64,000 nt of DNA. Source: UBA1413 sp037447215 (GTDB lineage: Bacteria; Bacteroidota; Bacteroidia; Bacteroidales; Prolixibacteraceae). Shown here in pieces: positions 45,718-54,532 of the stretch. Under the pieces are notes generated by a model. That model did no database searches. It saw nothing but the letters and a program-made list of their open reading frames with translations, and was not told where the DNA came from. Numbering within the stretch: the first letter of the stretch is position 1; every line of letters starts with the position of its first letter. The stretch covers positions 1 to 64,000 of the forward strand of contig JBBIHB010000008.1 in NCBI GenBank assembly GCA_037447215.1, in the 5' to 3' direction. The translations under genes were made by a program, and so were the position numbers.

Positions 45718-46767
45718 TTAAGTGATTTCTCGGTTAGCAATATAATTTCTCCATTTTTCCACTACAGCCAGCATATCATCGGGTAATTCCGATTCAAACA
45801 TCATAGCTTTTCCGGTGGTTGGGTGCAGGAACCCCAGTGATTTGGCATGGAGTGCCTGCCGGGGCAACATCTGGAAACAGTTATGCACAAACTGCCTGTA
45901 TTTCGAAAAAGTGGTTCCCCTTAAAATCTGGTCGCCCCCATAGGTTGAATCGTTGAACAGCGGATGGCCGATGTATTTCATGTGGACCCTGATCTGGTGC
46001 GTCCGCCCTGTTTCCAGCTGACATTCAATCAGGTTTACATATCCCAACCGTTCAATCACTTTATAATGGGTTACGGCAGGTTTTCCGTGGTCGCTTTCTG
46101 GAAACACCTTGAATATCTGGCGGTTGCTCAGGCTGCGCCCGATATTTCCGGTTATTGTACCCTTGTTTTCCTTAAGGTTTCCCCAAACCAGTGCCACATA
46201 TTTTCTGAACGATGTTTTTTCGAAGAATTGAATGGCCAGGCTGTTTTTGGCCAGTTCGGTTTTGGCGATCACCAGCAACCCCGAAGTGTCCTTATCGATC
46301 CGGTGCACCAGGCCCGGACGGGTGTCGCCGGAATTGAACAGAGGCAAATCGTTGAGGTAGTGCGACAGGGCATTCACCAATGTACCGCTGTAATTGCCAT
46401 GTCCGGGGTGGACTACAAGGCCGGGGGGTTTATTGATTACCATCAGGTCGTCGTCTTCGTAAACAATATCCAGCGGGATTTCTTCAGGGATAATTTTCAG
46501 TTCGCGTTTGGGGTAATCCATAACTACCACAACGGTATCGCCGGGTTTTACCTTATAGTTTGCTTTTACCTGAACGTTGTTTACAAGGATATTGCCGGCA
46601 TCGGCTGCTGCCTGGATACGGCTTCGGGAGGCTTTGTCGATCCTGTTGGCCAGAAACTTATCCACCCTGATCATTGATTGACCCGGATCGGCTACCAGCC
46701 TGAAATGCTCATACAATTCATTTTCTTCCAGGCCTTCGGCATCGTCAAAATCTCTTTCTTCTTTCAT
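45718..46767 (-). CDS. rluD: RluA-family 23S rRNA pseudouridine synthase (RluD-like)
   Basis: A 349-residue enzyme. An S4 RNA-binding domain (about 30-95, RVDKFLANRIDKASRSRIQAA) precedes the catalytic domain with PGLVVHPGHGNYSGTLVNAL and HRIDKDTSGLLVIAKT, in which the Asp is the nucleophile, and the later LETGRTHQIRVH. S4 plus this motif set fits RluD, which modifies helix 69 of 23S rRNA; other RluA paralogues cannot be excluded. It begins three bases after the PASTA gene stop and is part of the same operon. Confidence 0.92.
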   Translation of the reverse strand: MKEERDFDDAEGLEENELYEHFRLVADPGQSMIRVDKFLANRIDKASRSRIQAAADAGNILVNNVQVKANYKVKPGDTVVVVMDYPKRELKIIPEEIPLDIVYEDDDLMVINKPPGLVVHPGHGNYSGTLVNALSHYLNDLPLFNSGDTRPGLVHRIDKDTSGLLVIAKTELAKNSLAIQFFEKTSFRKYVALVWGNLKENKGTITGNIGRSLSNRQIFKVFPESDHGKPAVTHYKVIERLGYVNLIECQLETGRTHQIRVHMKYIGHPLFNDSTYGGDQILRGTTFSKYRQFVHNCFQMLPRQALHAKSLGFLHPTTGKAMMFESELPDDMLAVVEKWRNYIANREIT

Positions 46768-46770
46768 TCC

Positions 46771-47601
46771 TTAAAAGTCAAGGTCTTCTTCTGTTTCCTT
46801 GTTTTCGGGATTGTTTTCAATGAACTTGCTTTCATCGGTGGTAACCCACAAATCGATTGATGTCCCGGCATGAACATTCAGCACCGATCTGTAATCGGGG
46901 TGCTGGCGCCACACACGTGCCAGCATGCTGTCGGTACGGCTGAAAATAGTATTATCGTAAATTACTGCGCCTAAACTAAGTATCGAATGGGCAATAATCT
47001 GTCTGGCATCCTGTAATGTCAAGCCGGTAACATTGGGAAGAAAAACAAGCTCCATTTCTTCTCCCGAACCTACTACCAAATCGACCCTTGTGCCTTTTGC
47101 CACCATTTCGCCAGTAACCACTTCGCGCCCGCCGATGGTAGCTTGTAACACCAGGTTTCTGAATTCTGAAGGCTTATAAGTTATATCGCCTGGTATCAAA
47201 CCGGCTGATTCGATCTGGGCAAGGCTCTGCCGCAGCGAAATATCGGTCAGTGGAGGTATGGCAATCTGTTCAGGGGCAATTGCGTTAATAGTCAGAAAAA
47301 GCTTACGGTTACGTTTTACGCGGAGTCCTGCATCTGGTACCTGGTCCACAACACCTCCGGCAACCATTTCTTCAACATAAGTACTGTCGGTTATAATGTA
47401 TTTCAGGTGTTGCTGGTCAAGTATCCGGCTGAATTCATACTCGGTAAGTCCTTTGAGGTCAGGAACGGGAATGGACTCACCATGCCTGGTGTAAAGTTTC
47501 AGGGAATTCAGGATCAGAAAAACTGCAAATGAGGTTATGCCAACTGCTAAGGCAAAATGCCTGAAGAATATTTTGCTGGTTAGAAAATTTCTGATGCTCA
47601 T
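46771..47601 (-). CDS. Membrane-anchored PASTA domain protein
   Basis: A 276-residue protein with one transmembrane helix (about 13-34, FRHFALAVGITSFAVFLILNSL), short N-terminus inside, and three PASTA domains outside (about 40-110, 112-180, 185-255; starts such as IPVPDLKGLTEYEFSRIL, IPPLTDISLRQSLAQ and FLPNVTGLTLQDARQII). PASTA domains bind peptidoglycan or muropeptides. There is no kinase domain, unlike in Gram-positive PASTA kinases. The C-terminus is acidic. It leads the operon with rluD and ddl and has its own promoter (47628-47635). Confidence 0.9.
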   Translation of the reverse strand: MSIRNFLTSKIFFRHFALAVGITSFAVFLILNSLKLYTRHGESIPVPDLKGLTEYEFSRILDQQHLKYIITDSTYVEEMVAGGVVDQVPDAGLRVKRNRKLFLTINAIAPEQIAIPPLTDISLRQSLAQIESAGLIPGDITYKPSEFRNLVLQATIGGREVVTGEMVAKGTRVDLVVGSGEEMELVFLPNVTGLTLQDARQIIAHSILSLGAVIYDNTIFSRTDSMLARVWRQHPDYRSVLNVHAGTSIDLWVTTDESKFIENNPENKETEEDLDF

Positions 47602-47627
47602 TTGTTAAAAAATTGTGACCTGATTCG

Positions 47628-47635
47628 CAAAGTTA
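47628..47635 (-). promoter_or_regulatory. -7 promoter element of the PASTA-rluD-ddl operon
   Basis: CAAAGTTA, TAACTTTG on the minus strand, 27 bases before the start codon at 47601. Confidence 0.55.
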
Positions 47636-47652
47636 ATTAGGAATAAACACAA

Positions 47653-47682
47653 AAAGGTAAGGAATTATTGCTCCTTACCTTT
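47653..47682 (-). terminator. Terminator of rpmH
   Basis: Perfect 11-bp stem AAAGGTAAGGA/TCCTTACCTTT with an 8-base loop, followed by a T run on the minus strand. Confidence 0.85.
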
Positions 47683-47710
47683 CCGGTGAGTAAAAACATC
47701 AGCAATAAAA

Positions 47711-47869
47711 TTATTTTTTATGCCGTGGTTCGTCAGAAACGGTCAGTTTTTTTCTTCCTTTTGCACGACGGGCCTTCAGAACTTTGCGGCCATTAGCCGT
47801 TGACATCCTTTCCCTGAACCCGTGCTTGTTCCTTCTTTTCCTGTTCGATGGTTGAAATGTTCTTTTCAT
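47711..47869 (-). CDS. rpmH: 50S ribosomal protein L34
   Basis: A 52-residue, very basic protein. MKRTFQPSNRKRRNKHGFRE, then RMSTANGRKVLKARRAKGRKKL, is the full L34 signature; the C-terminal tail (TVSDEPRHKK) is slightly longer than in E. coli. It is a structural protein of the large ribosomal subunit. It stands alone, with its own promoter (47915-47922) and terminator (47653-47682), not beside rnpA or dnaA as in many other bacteria. Confidence 0.97.
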   Translation of the reverse strand: MKRTFQPSNRKRRNKHGFRERMSTANGRKVLKARRAKGRKKLTVSDEPRHKK

Positions 47870-47914
47870 CGCTATATATTTACCTGATTGATTATTCTTT
47901 TATTTTTCGGACTA

Positions 47915-47922
47915 CAAAAATA
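47915..47922 (-). promoter_or_regulatory. -7 promoter element of rpmH
   Basis: CAAAAATA, TATTTTTG on the minus strand, 46 bases before the rpmH start. Confidence 0.5.
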
Positions 47923-47961
47923 GGTTAATTTTCAATATTACCAAAGTAGATAGTAAGATTT

Positions 47962-48669
47962 TCAGGATTGATCGGATTTCACCGAAAACCTGAACCCAAT
48001 TCCATGCAGGTTAACTATTTTAATATTGGGGTCGTGTGCGAAATACTTCCTGAGCCTCGAAATAAAAACATCTAGGCTTCTTCCAAGAAAATAATCATTT
48101 GAGCCCCAAACCCTGTTCAGGATTTCGTCCCTGTTGAGCACTGTATTCTGATGATTGGCAAACAGCTTTATCAAATCGGCCTCTTTAAGGGTTAAGCGTC
48201 GTTCATATTCGGTATGTTTCAGCAATAATTCCTCTTCAATAAAAACATAATTTCCGATGATGATTTCGTTTTTAAAATGATTTGCCGATGTTGAATGGCT
48301 CCTTTTTAGGAAAATTTTCATTTTCAGGAGCAATTCTTCCATGCTGAACGGTTTTGTAATATAGTCATCACCACCGATAGTTAGCCCTGCAATTTTATCT
48401 TCGGTCATAGAGCGGGCGGTTAGGAAAAGGATGGGTACCTGTTCATCCGTTTTCCTGATCTCCTTTGCCACAGAAAACCCATCAACACGGGGCAACATAA
48501 CATCGAGCAGAATCAGGGCAAAGTTACCTGAACGGAAAAATTTTAATGCTTTTTCGCCATCTTCGGCAACTGTTACATTGTAATTGTTCTGCTCCAGGTT
48601 ATCGCGGATGATGAAGATTAAAGCCGGGTCATCTTCGACCAACAGAACGGGAAATCTGATTTCATTCAT
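47962..48669 (-). CDS. OmpR-family response regulator
   Basis: A 235-residue regulator. The receiver domain (about 7-120) has the acidic pair Asp13-Asp14, the phospho-acceptor Asp56 in LLDVMLP and the conserved Lys in DDYITKPF. A winged-helix DNA-binding domain (about 140-230) has LTLKEADLIKLFANH and the recognition region GRSLDVFISRLRKYF. It overlaps the start of its partner kinase gene by 8 bases. It resembles RprY of Bacteroides, but the regulated genes cannot be read from the sequence. Confidence 0.93.
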   Translation of the reverse strand: MNEIRFPVLLVEDDPALIFIIRDNLEQNNYNVTVAEDGEKALKFFRSGNFALILLDVMLPRVDGFSVAKEIRKTDEQVPILFLTARSMTEDKIAGLTIGGDDYITKPFSMEELLLKMKIFLKRSHSTSANHFKNEIIIGNYVFIEEELLLKHTEYERRLTLKEADLIKLFANHQNTVLNRDEILNRVWGSNDYFLGRSLDVFISRLRKYFAHDPNIKIVNLHGIGFRFSVKSDQS

Positions 48670-49942
48670 GGTTATGCGGTATTATCAAGGTAAATATACT
48701 TCCTCCGGAGGGATTTTCGGTTACAGTAATTCTCCAACGATGGGCTTTCACAAGTTTGGCCACATAATCGAGACCAAGTCCGAATCCCTTTACATCGTGC
48801 ACATTACCGGTATGTATCCGGTAAAATTTTCTGAAGATTTTCTTCCGCGCTTCTCGTGGTATTCCAATTCCATTATCAATAACCGAAAGATGTATATGCC
48901 TCCTTTTTTCAAATATCCTGATCTCTGTTATGGGTTGTGTTTTACAATATTTGACAGCATTTTCAAGAATATTTTGCAGGATATTTCCCAAATGAAAAGG
49001 ATCGGCCCAAATAAAAACCTCATTGGCTGGAAAATTTAACCTGAATTCAGCAACTGAGCCTATTTCCGATTGCCTGAAGCGCGATACGGTTGCTTTAATA
49101 AATGCCCCTAGTCCTATTTGTTCATTTACCAACTGTATCTTATTTTTCTCTAAGGTAGCCAGGCTAAGTACTTTTTCAACATTTTTTGCCAACCGGTTAC
49201 TTTGCTCATTAATAATCCTGACATAATTGAACAACCTTTCAGGTGTTTCGAGGATTTTTTCACTGCTCAGGACCTGTGCCGCAAGCCCGATGGATGATAT
49301 GGGCGTTTTCAGTTCATGTGTCAGGTTGTTGATAAATACTTTCTGTATTTCTGATAGCTGTCGTTGCTTGATAATAACCCAGAGTGAATATCCGAAAAAT
49401 GTGAGAACAACCACGAGCAGGCTTGTCATAAAGTACCATCCCTTCAGGCGTTCACGGATATAAGGTTTTATGGTTGGAAAATTGACCACAAAATAGTGGG
49501 TATATTTTTTCGATTTGGGAAAAAATAATGCAGGGGTATGCCTGCACGAATCTTCACCAGGACATACAAATTCAATATATTGCATGGTGTCGGTGTCAGG
49601 ATCGTAAACAACATATTCGAAATTGATGTTGAGGGCATGTCGTTTAAACTGCTCCCGGATTTGTTCCTTAAGTACTTCCGGGTCGATAAAATAGTTCACA
49701 TTTACCAGGTAATAATTTCTTGAATAGCGCTCAACTGGCTCAATGTTATCGAAACGGGGAGTCTGACCAGCCGATTCAAGTATTTGCCAGGCTACTTCCC
49801 TGAGTGCAACGGTGACAGTTTCGTTAAATTGCTGCTCATTTATATCATAGGTGTTTTTCAGGATACCAAATTGAATAAAAAATATTCCTGCAATAGAAAA
49901 TACTGCCAGGATGATTATATATTTTAATGCATTACGTTTCAT
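48662..49942 (-). CDS. Sensor histidine kinase
   Basis: A 426-residue membrane kinase. Two transmembrane helices (about 7-26 and 174-193) frame a periplasmic sensor region of unknown fold. The HisKA domain has LTHELKTPISSIG with the phospho-acceptor His209; the ATPase domain has the N box ILQNILENAVKYC, the G1 box VIDNGIGIP and G2 FGLGLDYV. All catalytic motifs are intact. It phosphorylates the response regulator encoded directly after it (RprX-like pair). Repeat copy B starts only four bases upstream of the start codon and may lie in its leader region. Confidence 0.93.
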   Translation of the reverse strand: MKRNALKYIIILAVFSIAGIFFIQFGILKNTYDINEQQFNETVTVALREVAWQILESAGQTPRFDNIEPVERYSRNYYLVNVNYFIDPEVLKEQIREQFKRHALNINFEYVVYDPDTDTMQYIEFVCPGEDSCRHTPALFFPKSKKYTHYFVVNFPTIKPYIRERLKGWYFMTSLLVVVLTFFGYSLWVIIKQRQLSEIQKVFINNLTHELKTPISSIGLAAQVLSSEKILETPERLFNYVRIINEQSNRLAKNVEKVLSLATLEKNKIQLVNEQIGLGAFIKATVSRFRQSEIGSVAEFRLNFPANEVFIWADPFHLGNILQNILENAVKYCKTQPITEIRIFEKRRHIHLSVIDNGIGIPREARKKIFRKFYRIHTGNVHDVKGFGLGLDYVAKLVKAHRWRITVTENPSGGSIFTLIIPHNHE

Positions 49943-49945
49943 CCC

Positions 49946-50038
49946 TATAAATTGTTTTGTTTTTTAATGGTCAGATGGAATTTCCATGAGAGATGTTATT
50001 CATAACGGTTTGTGTTTCTGAAATCATGGAAATTTCAT
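49946..50038 (+). repeat. 93-base dispersed repeat, copy B (hairpin)
   Basis: Second copy of the element at 44273-44365, 78 of 93 positions identical. The arms 49975-49989 and 50024-50038 pair at all 15 positions (one G.T), with a 34-base loop like copy A. It lies between divergent genes: the histidine kinase and a DUF1573 gene. Confidence 0.7.
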
Positions 50039-50137
50039 GCTTCAAATTTCAGGAAAACCTATGAATTCAATAAATCTGTTTAACAATTCATTAACAATAA
50101 ATTACACCCGATTAACAAATCGCTTAATACATTGCTG

Positions 50138-50145
50138 TAACTTTG
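50138..50145 (+). promoter_or_regulatory. -7 promoter element of the DUF1573 gene
   Basis: TAACTTTG, an exact fit to TAnnTTTG, 44 bases before the ATG at 50189. Confidence 0.55.
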
Positions 50146-50188
50146 TAAATATAATTGAAAATTGATTTATTTCATTAAACAATACACT

Positions 50189-51271
50189 ATGAAAAAGTTA
50201 TTTACCTTAGCAATGGTATTGCTTGTTGCAGGAGTATTGAACTTTGCCGCATCACAGGGCAAACCAAAAATTGTGTTTGATAAAACAGAACACAATTATG
50301 GATCGTTTAAAGAAAGCGATGGCATACAAACAGCTACATTTGAATTTACAAACCAGGGAACTGCTCCCCTGATCCTGAACAACGTGAGTGCATCATGTGG
50401 ATGTACAGCACCCGAGTGGACCCGTCAGCCAGTTGCCCCCGGAGCAAAAGGGGTAATAAAACTTGCTTATAATCCTGCCAACCGGCCTGGAGCATTCAGT
50501 AAAACTGCCTCGGTAAGCAGCAATGCAGAAACGCCAATGGTGGTTTTGACCATCAGTGGGAGAGTTGAAGAAAGACAGAGAACCATAGCTGAACTTTATC
50601 CCCGCGAGATTGGCGAACTCAGAGCTGAACGTAACCATATTTCATTCCCCACTATTAAACAGTCAGAAATCAGGACCGAACAACTCGAACTGGTAAACGA
50701 CACCGATAAGCCTATTTCTGTTGGATTCAGGCAACTTCCCCCTTTTATCAAAGCTTCGGTACAGCCACAAACCATTCCGGCCAAAGGAAAAGGAATGATG
50801 ACTGTAAATTACGATGCAAGCGGGGCCAACACCTATGGTTTTGCTTCGCACCGTATTTATCTGAGCCTGAATGGGAGCAACGATTACAAAAGCTCGATCG
50901 GGGTCAGTGCTACCATCGAAGAGGATTTTTCAAGCCTTTCGGCAACCGACCTGGCTAATTCACCCGTTGCAACATTTAATACCACATCGTATGATTTTGG
51001 CGATATGAAATCGGGCGACAAGAAAGAATATACGTTTGAATTGGCCAACAAAGGGAAGCGCGACCTGATTATACGCAATGTACGTTCGTCGTGTGGCTGC
51101 ACTGCTGTATCGCCTTCTAAAAATGTTATTGCCCCGGGCGAAACAGCTCCGATTAAAGTAGTTTTTGATTCAACAGGTAAGAAAGGACGTCAAAGCAAAA
51201 CAGTAACTGTAATCACTAACGATCCGAAAAATTCCACAACCACACTCAGGGTCTCCACCAATATTACTTAA
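50189..51271 (+). CDS. Two-domain DUF1573 protein, exported
   Basis: A 360-residue protein with a signal peptide (MKKLFTLAMVLLVAGVLNFA). Two DUF1573 domains, at about 30-120 and 265-358, each carry the hallmark CGCT motif (NVSASCGCTAPEW and NVRSSCGCTAVSP). The middle part (about 125-260) is Ig-like without the cysteine motif. A periplasmic structural or adaptor role is likely but unproven. The first domain closely resembles the single-domain protein at 2562-2957. I used ATG 50189 rather than the upstream TTG 50162, since the signal peptide begins there. It ends in a strong terminator. Confidence 0.85.
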   Translation: MKKLFTLAMVLLVAGVLNFAASQGKPKIVFDKTEHNYGSFKESDGIQTATFEFTNQGTAPLILNNVSASCGCTAPEWTRQPVAPGAKGVIKLAYNPANRPGAFSKTASVSSNAETPMVVLTISGRVEERQRTIAELYPREIGELRAERNHISFPTIKQSEIRTEQLELVNDTDKPISVGFRQLPPFIKASVQPQTIPAKGKGMMTVNYDASGANTYGFASHRIYLSLNGSNDYKSSIGVSATIEEDFSSLSATDLANSPVATFNTTSYDFGDMKSGDKKEYTFELANKGKRDLIIRNVRSSCGCTAVSPSKNVIAPGETAPIKVVFDSTGKKGRQSKTVTVITNDPKNSTTTLRVSTNIT

Positions 51272-51297
51272 CGAATTACAATTTTTGCCATGATATT

Positions 51298-51326
51298 AGG
51301 CGTCAAGGAAAATATCTTTGACGCCT
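51298..51326 (+). terminator. Intrinsic terminator
   Basis: 9-bp stem AGGCGTCAA/TTGACGCCT with an 11-base loop and a T-rich tail, ending the DUF1573 transcript. Confidence 0.85.
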
Positions 51327-51377
51327 TTCTTTTTCGGGTGTGGCTTTTTACTTCTATTTTTACAGGAAAATTTATGT

Positions 51378-52490
51378 ATGAAAATATCCACGGAACATAT
51401 AGAAAACCATCCCGGTTATAAAGGACTTAAAGTAAATGAAGGCATAGAGCAACCAGCCCCGGTAAACGAAGAATCGGTTAGAAGGTTCCTGCAGAAACGA
51501 AAGCGAAGTTACTCTGTTAATGAGTATTTGGACGGAATTTTAAAGGGAGATATAACCATTTTAAGCAAAGCTGTAACCCTGGTTGAAAGCGCAAAACCCG
51601 AACATCAGGAAATTGCAGGAGAAGTTATCGGGAAGTGCCTGCCATTTAGTGGAAAATCAGTACGGATTGGAATTACCGGTGTGCCGGGTGCCGGAAAAAG
51701 CACTTTTATTGAAGCTCTTGGTAAAATGCTCACTTACCGTGGCCATAGGTTGGCAGTCCTGGCTATTGACCCGAGCAGCGTGCGGAGCAAAGGAAGTATA
51801 TTGGGCGACAAAACCCGGATGGAAGAGCTTTCGGGCGATCAGAATGCTTATATCCGTCCAAGTCCTTCGGCTGGCTCCCTTGGGGGCGTTGCACGGAAAA
51901 CCCGTGAAACAGTCATTATTTGCGAAGCGGCCGGTTTCGATACCATTTTTATTGAAACAGTGGGGGTTGGACAAAGTGAAACTGCGGTTCACCGCATGAC
52001 CGACTTTTTCCTGCTACTGATGTTGGCTGGTGCCGGCGACGAGTTGCAGGGAATAAAACGTGGGATAATGGAAATGGCCGACCTGGTAGCCATCAATAAG
52101 GCTGATGGCAATAACGTTGAAAAAGCGCAGTTAGCGAAAATTCAATACCAAAATGCATTATACCTGTTCCCGGCAAAAGATTCGGGATGGGAGCCAAAGG
52201 TACTGACCTGTTCGGCGATCTCAAAATCGGGAATAGCCGAAATATGGGAGACAATTTTAAGATACATTGAACTGTCACGTGTAAATGGTTATTTTGATTC
52301 CAACCGTAATTCGCAATCGAGGTACTGGATGTACGATTCAATTGAAGAACAACTAAAATCGGGTTTCTATAACCACCCGGCTGTTAAAAAAAACCTCCAC
52401 CTGATGGAGGATAATGTACTGCATAACCGTATGAGTTCTTTTGAAGCAGCAAGGCAACTGCTTGTATTATACAAGGAACAAAACAAGTGA
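51378..52490 (+). CDS. meaB: MeaB/ArgK-type G3E P-loop GTPase
   Basis: A 371-residue GTPase. The P-loop is GVPGAGKS (101-108); LAIDPSSVRSKGSILGDKTRME holds switch residues, FIETVGVGQSE the G3 region and NKADG the base-recognition motif. MeaB guards and loads the B12-dependent methylmalonyl-CoA mutase. The mutase genes are not in this window, so the partner is inferred from the family. I used ATG 51378; the longer frame from 51318 runs into the preceding terminator region. Dihydrolipoyl dehydrogenase follows after a promoter. Confidence 0.92.
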   Translation: MKISTEHIENHPGYKGLKVNEGIEQPAPVNEESVRRFLQKRKRSYSVNEYLDGILKGDITILSKAVTLVESAKPEHQEIAGEVIGKCLPFSGKSVRIGITGVPGAGKSTFIEALGKMLTYRGHRLAVLAIDPSSVRSKGSILGDKTRMEELSGDQNAYIRPSPSAGSLGGVARKTRETVIICEAAGFDTIFIETVGVGQSETAVHRMTDFFLLLMLAGAGDELQGIKRGIMEMADLVAINKADGNNVEKAQLAKIQYQNALYLFPAKDSGWEPKVLTCSAISKSGIAEIWETILRYIELSRVNGYFDSNRNSQSRYWMYDSIEEQLKSGFYNHPAVKKNLHLMEDNVLHNRMSSFEAARQLLVLYKEQNK

Positions 52491-52520
52491 ATCGCTTTAT
52501 GGCTGGTCAGGCTTTTTGAT

Positions 52521-52528
52521 TAGCTTTG
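52521..52528 (+). promoter_or_regulatory. -7 promoter element of lpd
   Basis: TAGCTTTG, fits TAnnTTTG, 59 bases before the ATG at 52587. Confidence 0.45.
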
Positions 52529-52586
52529 ACAAACCTTTTATTTATAAATCTGTTAATTGCATAAGAAAAAATAAATACAAAATAAC

Positions 52587-53978
52587 ATGAATTACGATGT
52601 TTTGGTAATCGGTAGTGGACCGGGAGGATATGTGGCAGCAATCAGGGCTGCACAACTTGGTATGAAAGTGGGTGTGGTTGAAAAAGAGAGCCTCGGTGGA
52701 ATTTGCCTGAACTGGGGATGTATCCCAACCAAATCACTTCTTAAAAGTGCACAAGCTTTTGAATATGCTGTTCATGCTGCCGATTATGGAGTTTCCATTA
52801 CCGGAGAAGTGAAGCCCGATTTTGAGGCTATGGTAAAACGCAGCCGTGTAGTAGCTGAAGGAATGAGCAAAGGGATACAGTTCCTTTTCAAAAAGAATAA
52901 AGTTGAAGTTGTTAATGGGTTTGGTAAACTTGCCGGTAAATACAAAGTAGAGGTAACTTCCGAGGATGGTAAAAAGACCGAAATTACAGCCAAGCATATT
53001 ATTTTGGCAACCGGGGCACGTTCACGCCAGTTGCCCAATCTACCCTTCGACGGAAAAAAAATATTCGGCTACCGAACTGCAATGACCCTTCCAAAGCAGC
53101 CAAAATCCATGGTAGTGGTCGGGTCGGGAGCCATTGGCAGTGAGTTTGCCTATTTCTATCAATCAATAGGGACACAGGTTACCCTGGTTGAATTTTTACC
53201 CAACGTGGTGCCGCTCGAAGATGAGGAAGTTTCGAAACAGCTCGAACGCTCTTTCAAAAAATCAGGTATGAAGGTAATGACCAACTCAACGGTTGAAAAA
53301 GTGGATACTTCAGCAGAACTTTGCAAGGTAACCATTAAGACCAAAAAAGGGGAAGAAGTGGTTGAGGCAGAAGTTGTACTGTCAGCAGTTGGGATCACAC
53401 CCAATACCGAAGGGATAGGCCTGGAAGAACTCGGCATCGCGATGGAGAATGGACGCATAAAGGTGGATGACTTTTATCGCACCAATGTGGAAGGTGTTTA
53501 TGCAATAGGCGATATTATTGCTACACCTGCCCTGGCTCACGTAGCATCGGCCGAAGGAATTACCTGCGTTGAAAAAATTGCAGGGCACAACCCTGAACCA
53601 ATTAATTACAACAATATTCCGGGGTGTACTTATACCAATCCGGAAGTTTCATCGGTTGGTCTCACCGAAGCAAAAGCCAAAGAAGCAGGCTACAATGTAA
53701 AAGTGGGTAAATTCCCGTTCTCTGCCAGCGGAAAAGCAAGCGCTGCCGGGCAAAAAGACGGATTTGTGAAACTGGTATTCGATGCTGAATATGGTGAACT
53801 TTTAGGGGCTCACATGATTGGTGGCAATGTTACCGAAATGGTGGCCGAACTGGTGGTAGCCAAAAAATTGGAAATTACCGGACACGAACTTATCAAATCG
53901 ATCCACCCGCACCCCACTATGAGCGAAGCCATTATGGAAGCTGCTGCTGCTGCCTATGGTGAGGTGATTCATATATAA
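52587..53978 (+). CDS. lpd: Dihydrolipoyl dehydrogenase
   Basis: A 463-residue flavoprotein. The FAD-binding loop GSGPGGYVAA (9-18), redox disulfide in CLNWGC (Cys40, Cys45), NAD-binding loop VVGSGAIGSEFAYFY and the C-terminal HPHPTMSEAIMEA (catalytic His-Glu) are all intact. It is the E3 subunit that reoxidises lipoyl groups of 2-oxoacid dehydrogenases or the glycine cleavage system; no E1 or E2 genes are nearby, so the complex served is unknown. It has its own promoter and terminator. Confidence 0.96.
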   Translation: MNYDVLVIGSGPGGYVAAIRAAQLGMKVGVVEKESLGGICLNWGCIPTKSLLKSAQAFEYAVHAADYGVSITGEVKPDFEAMVKRSRVVAEGMSKGIQFLFKKNKVEVVNGFGKLAGKYKVEVTSEDGKKTEITAKHIILATGARSRQLPNLPFDGKKIFGYRTAMTLPKQPKSMVVVGSGAIGSEFAYFYQSIGTQVTLVEFLPNVVPLEDEEVSKQLERSFKKSGMKVMTNSTVEKVDTSAELCKVTIKTKKGEEVVEAEVVLSAVGITPNTEGIGLEELGIAMENGRIKVDDFYRTNVEGVYAIGDIIATPALAHVASAEGITCVEKIAGHNPEPINYNNIPGCTYTNPEVSSVGLTEAKAKEAGYNVKVGKFPFSASGKASAAGQKDGFVKLVFDAEYGELLGAHMIGGNVTEMVAELVVAKKLEITGHELIKSIHPHPTMSEAIMEAAAAAYGEVIHI

Positions 53979-54003
53979 GCGTAATCAACATTTAAAAATC
54001 GAT

Positions 54004-54038
54004 AAAAGAGAATTGGTATTTCAGGCCTATTCTCTTTT
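54004..54038 (+). terminator. Terminator of lpd
   Basis: 10-bp stem AAAAGAGAAT/ATTCTCTTTT with a 15-base loop, running into a T tract. Confidence 0.7.
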
Positions 54039-54040
54039 TT

Positions 54041-54048
54041 TAATTTTG
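54041..54048 (+). promoter_or_regulatory. -7 promoter element of the menaquinone cluster
   Basis: TAATTTTG directly after the T tract of the lpd terminator, 64 bases before the thioesterase ATG at 54112. Confidence 0.45.
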
Positions 54049-54111
54049 ATTTATTTAATTAACTATTTTCAAAAACTATTGTTAAGTTAGTTGAATTATT
54101 TCAATGACGGG

Positions 54112-54531
54112 ATGAGTAGAAAATTGACATTGGCTGAACTGAATGCCCTATCAGTGGGGAATATGGGCGAATGCCTGGGTATTGAATTTACCGAAGCGGG
54201 CGACGATTATTTATGCGGGCGAATGCCGGTTGATCATCGAACCAGACAACCCATGGGATTGCTGCATGGGGGTGCCTCGGCAGCTTTTGCCGAAACACTT
54301 GGCAGTGTGGGTTCAGTCATGCTGGTAAACCCTGAAACCCATTCTGTTGTAGGTGTTGAAATTAATGCGAATCATTTACGAAAAGTTACCGGGGGATATG
54401 TTTATGGAAAAGCTACGATTGTTTCACGATCGGGGAAATTACATGTTTGGGATATCCGTATCACTAATGATAACAATGAGTTGGTTTGCCTATCGAGGCT
54501 GACCGTTATGATTATTGAACATCGCAAATAA
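54112..54531 (+). CDS. menI: Hotdog thioesterase, probable DHNA-CoA hydrolase
   Basis: A 139-residue PaaI/hotdog-fold thioesterase. RQPMGLLHGGASAAFAETLGS holds the HGG active-site motif and the Glu of the long helix; GVEINANHLRKV is the second conserved strand. It lies one base upstream of menF in the menaquinone cluster, so I infer the step that releases 1,4-dihydroxy-2-naphthoate from its CoA ester (MenI). A general acyl-CoA thioesterase is the alternative. The start was moved from TTG 54091 to ATG 54112. Confidence 0.8.
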   Translation: MSRKLTLAELNALSVGNMGECLGIEFTEAGDDYLCGRMPVDHRTRQPMGLLHGGASAAFAETLGSVGSVMLVNPETHSVVGVEINANHLRKVTGGYVYGKATIVSRSGKLHVWDIRITNDNNELVCLSRLTVMIIEHRK

Positions 54532-54532
54532 A

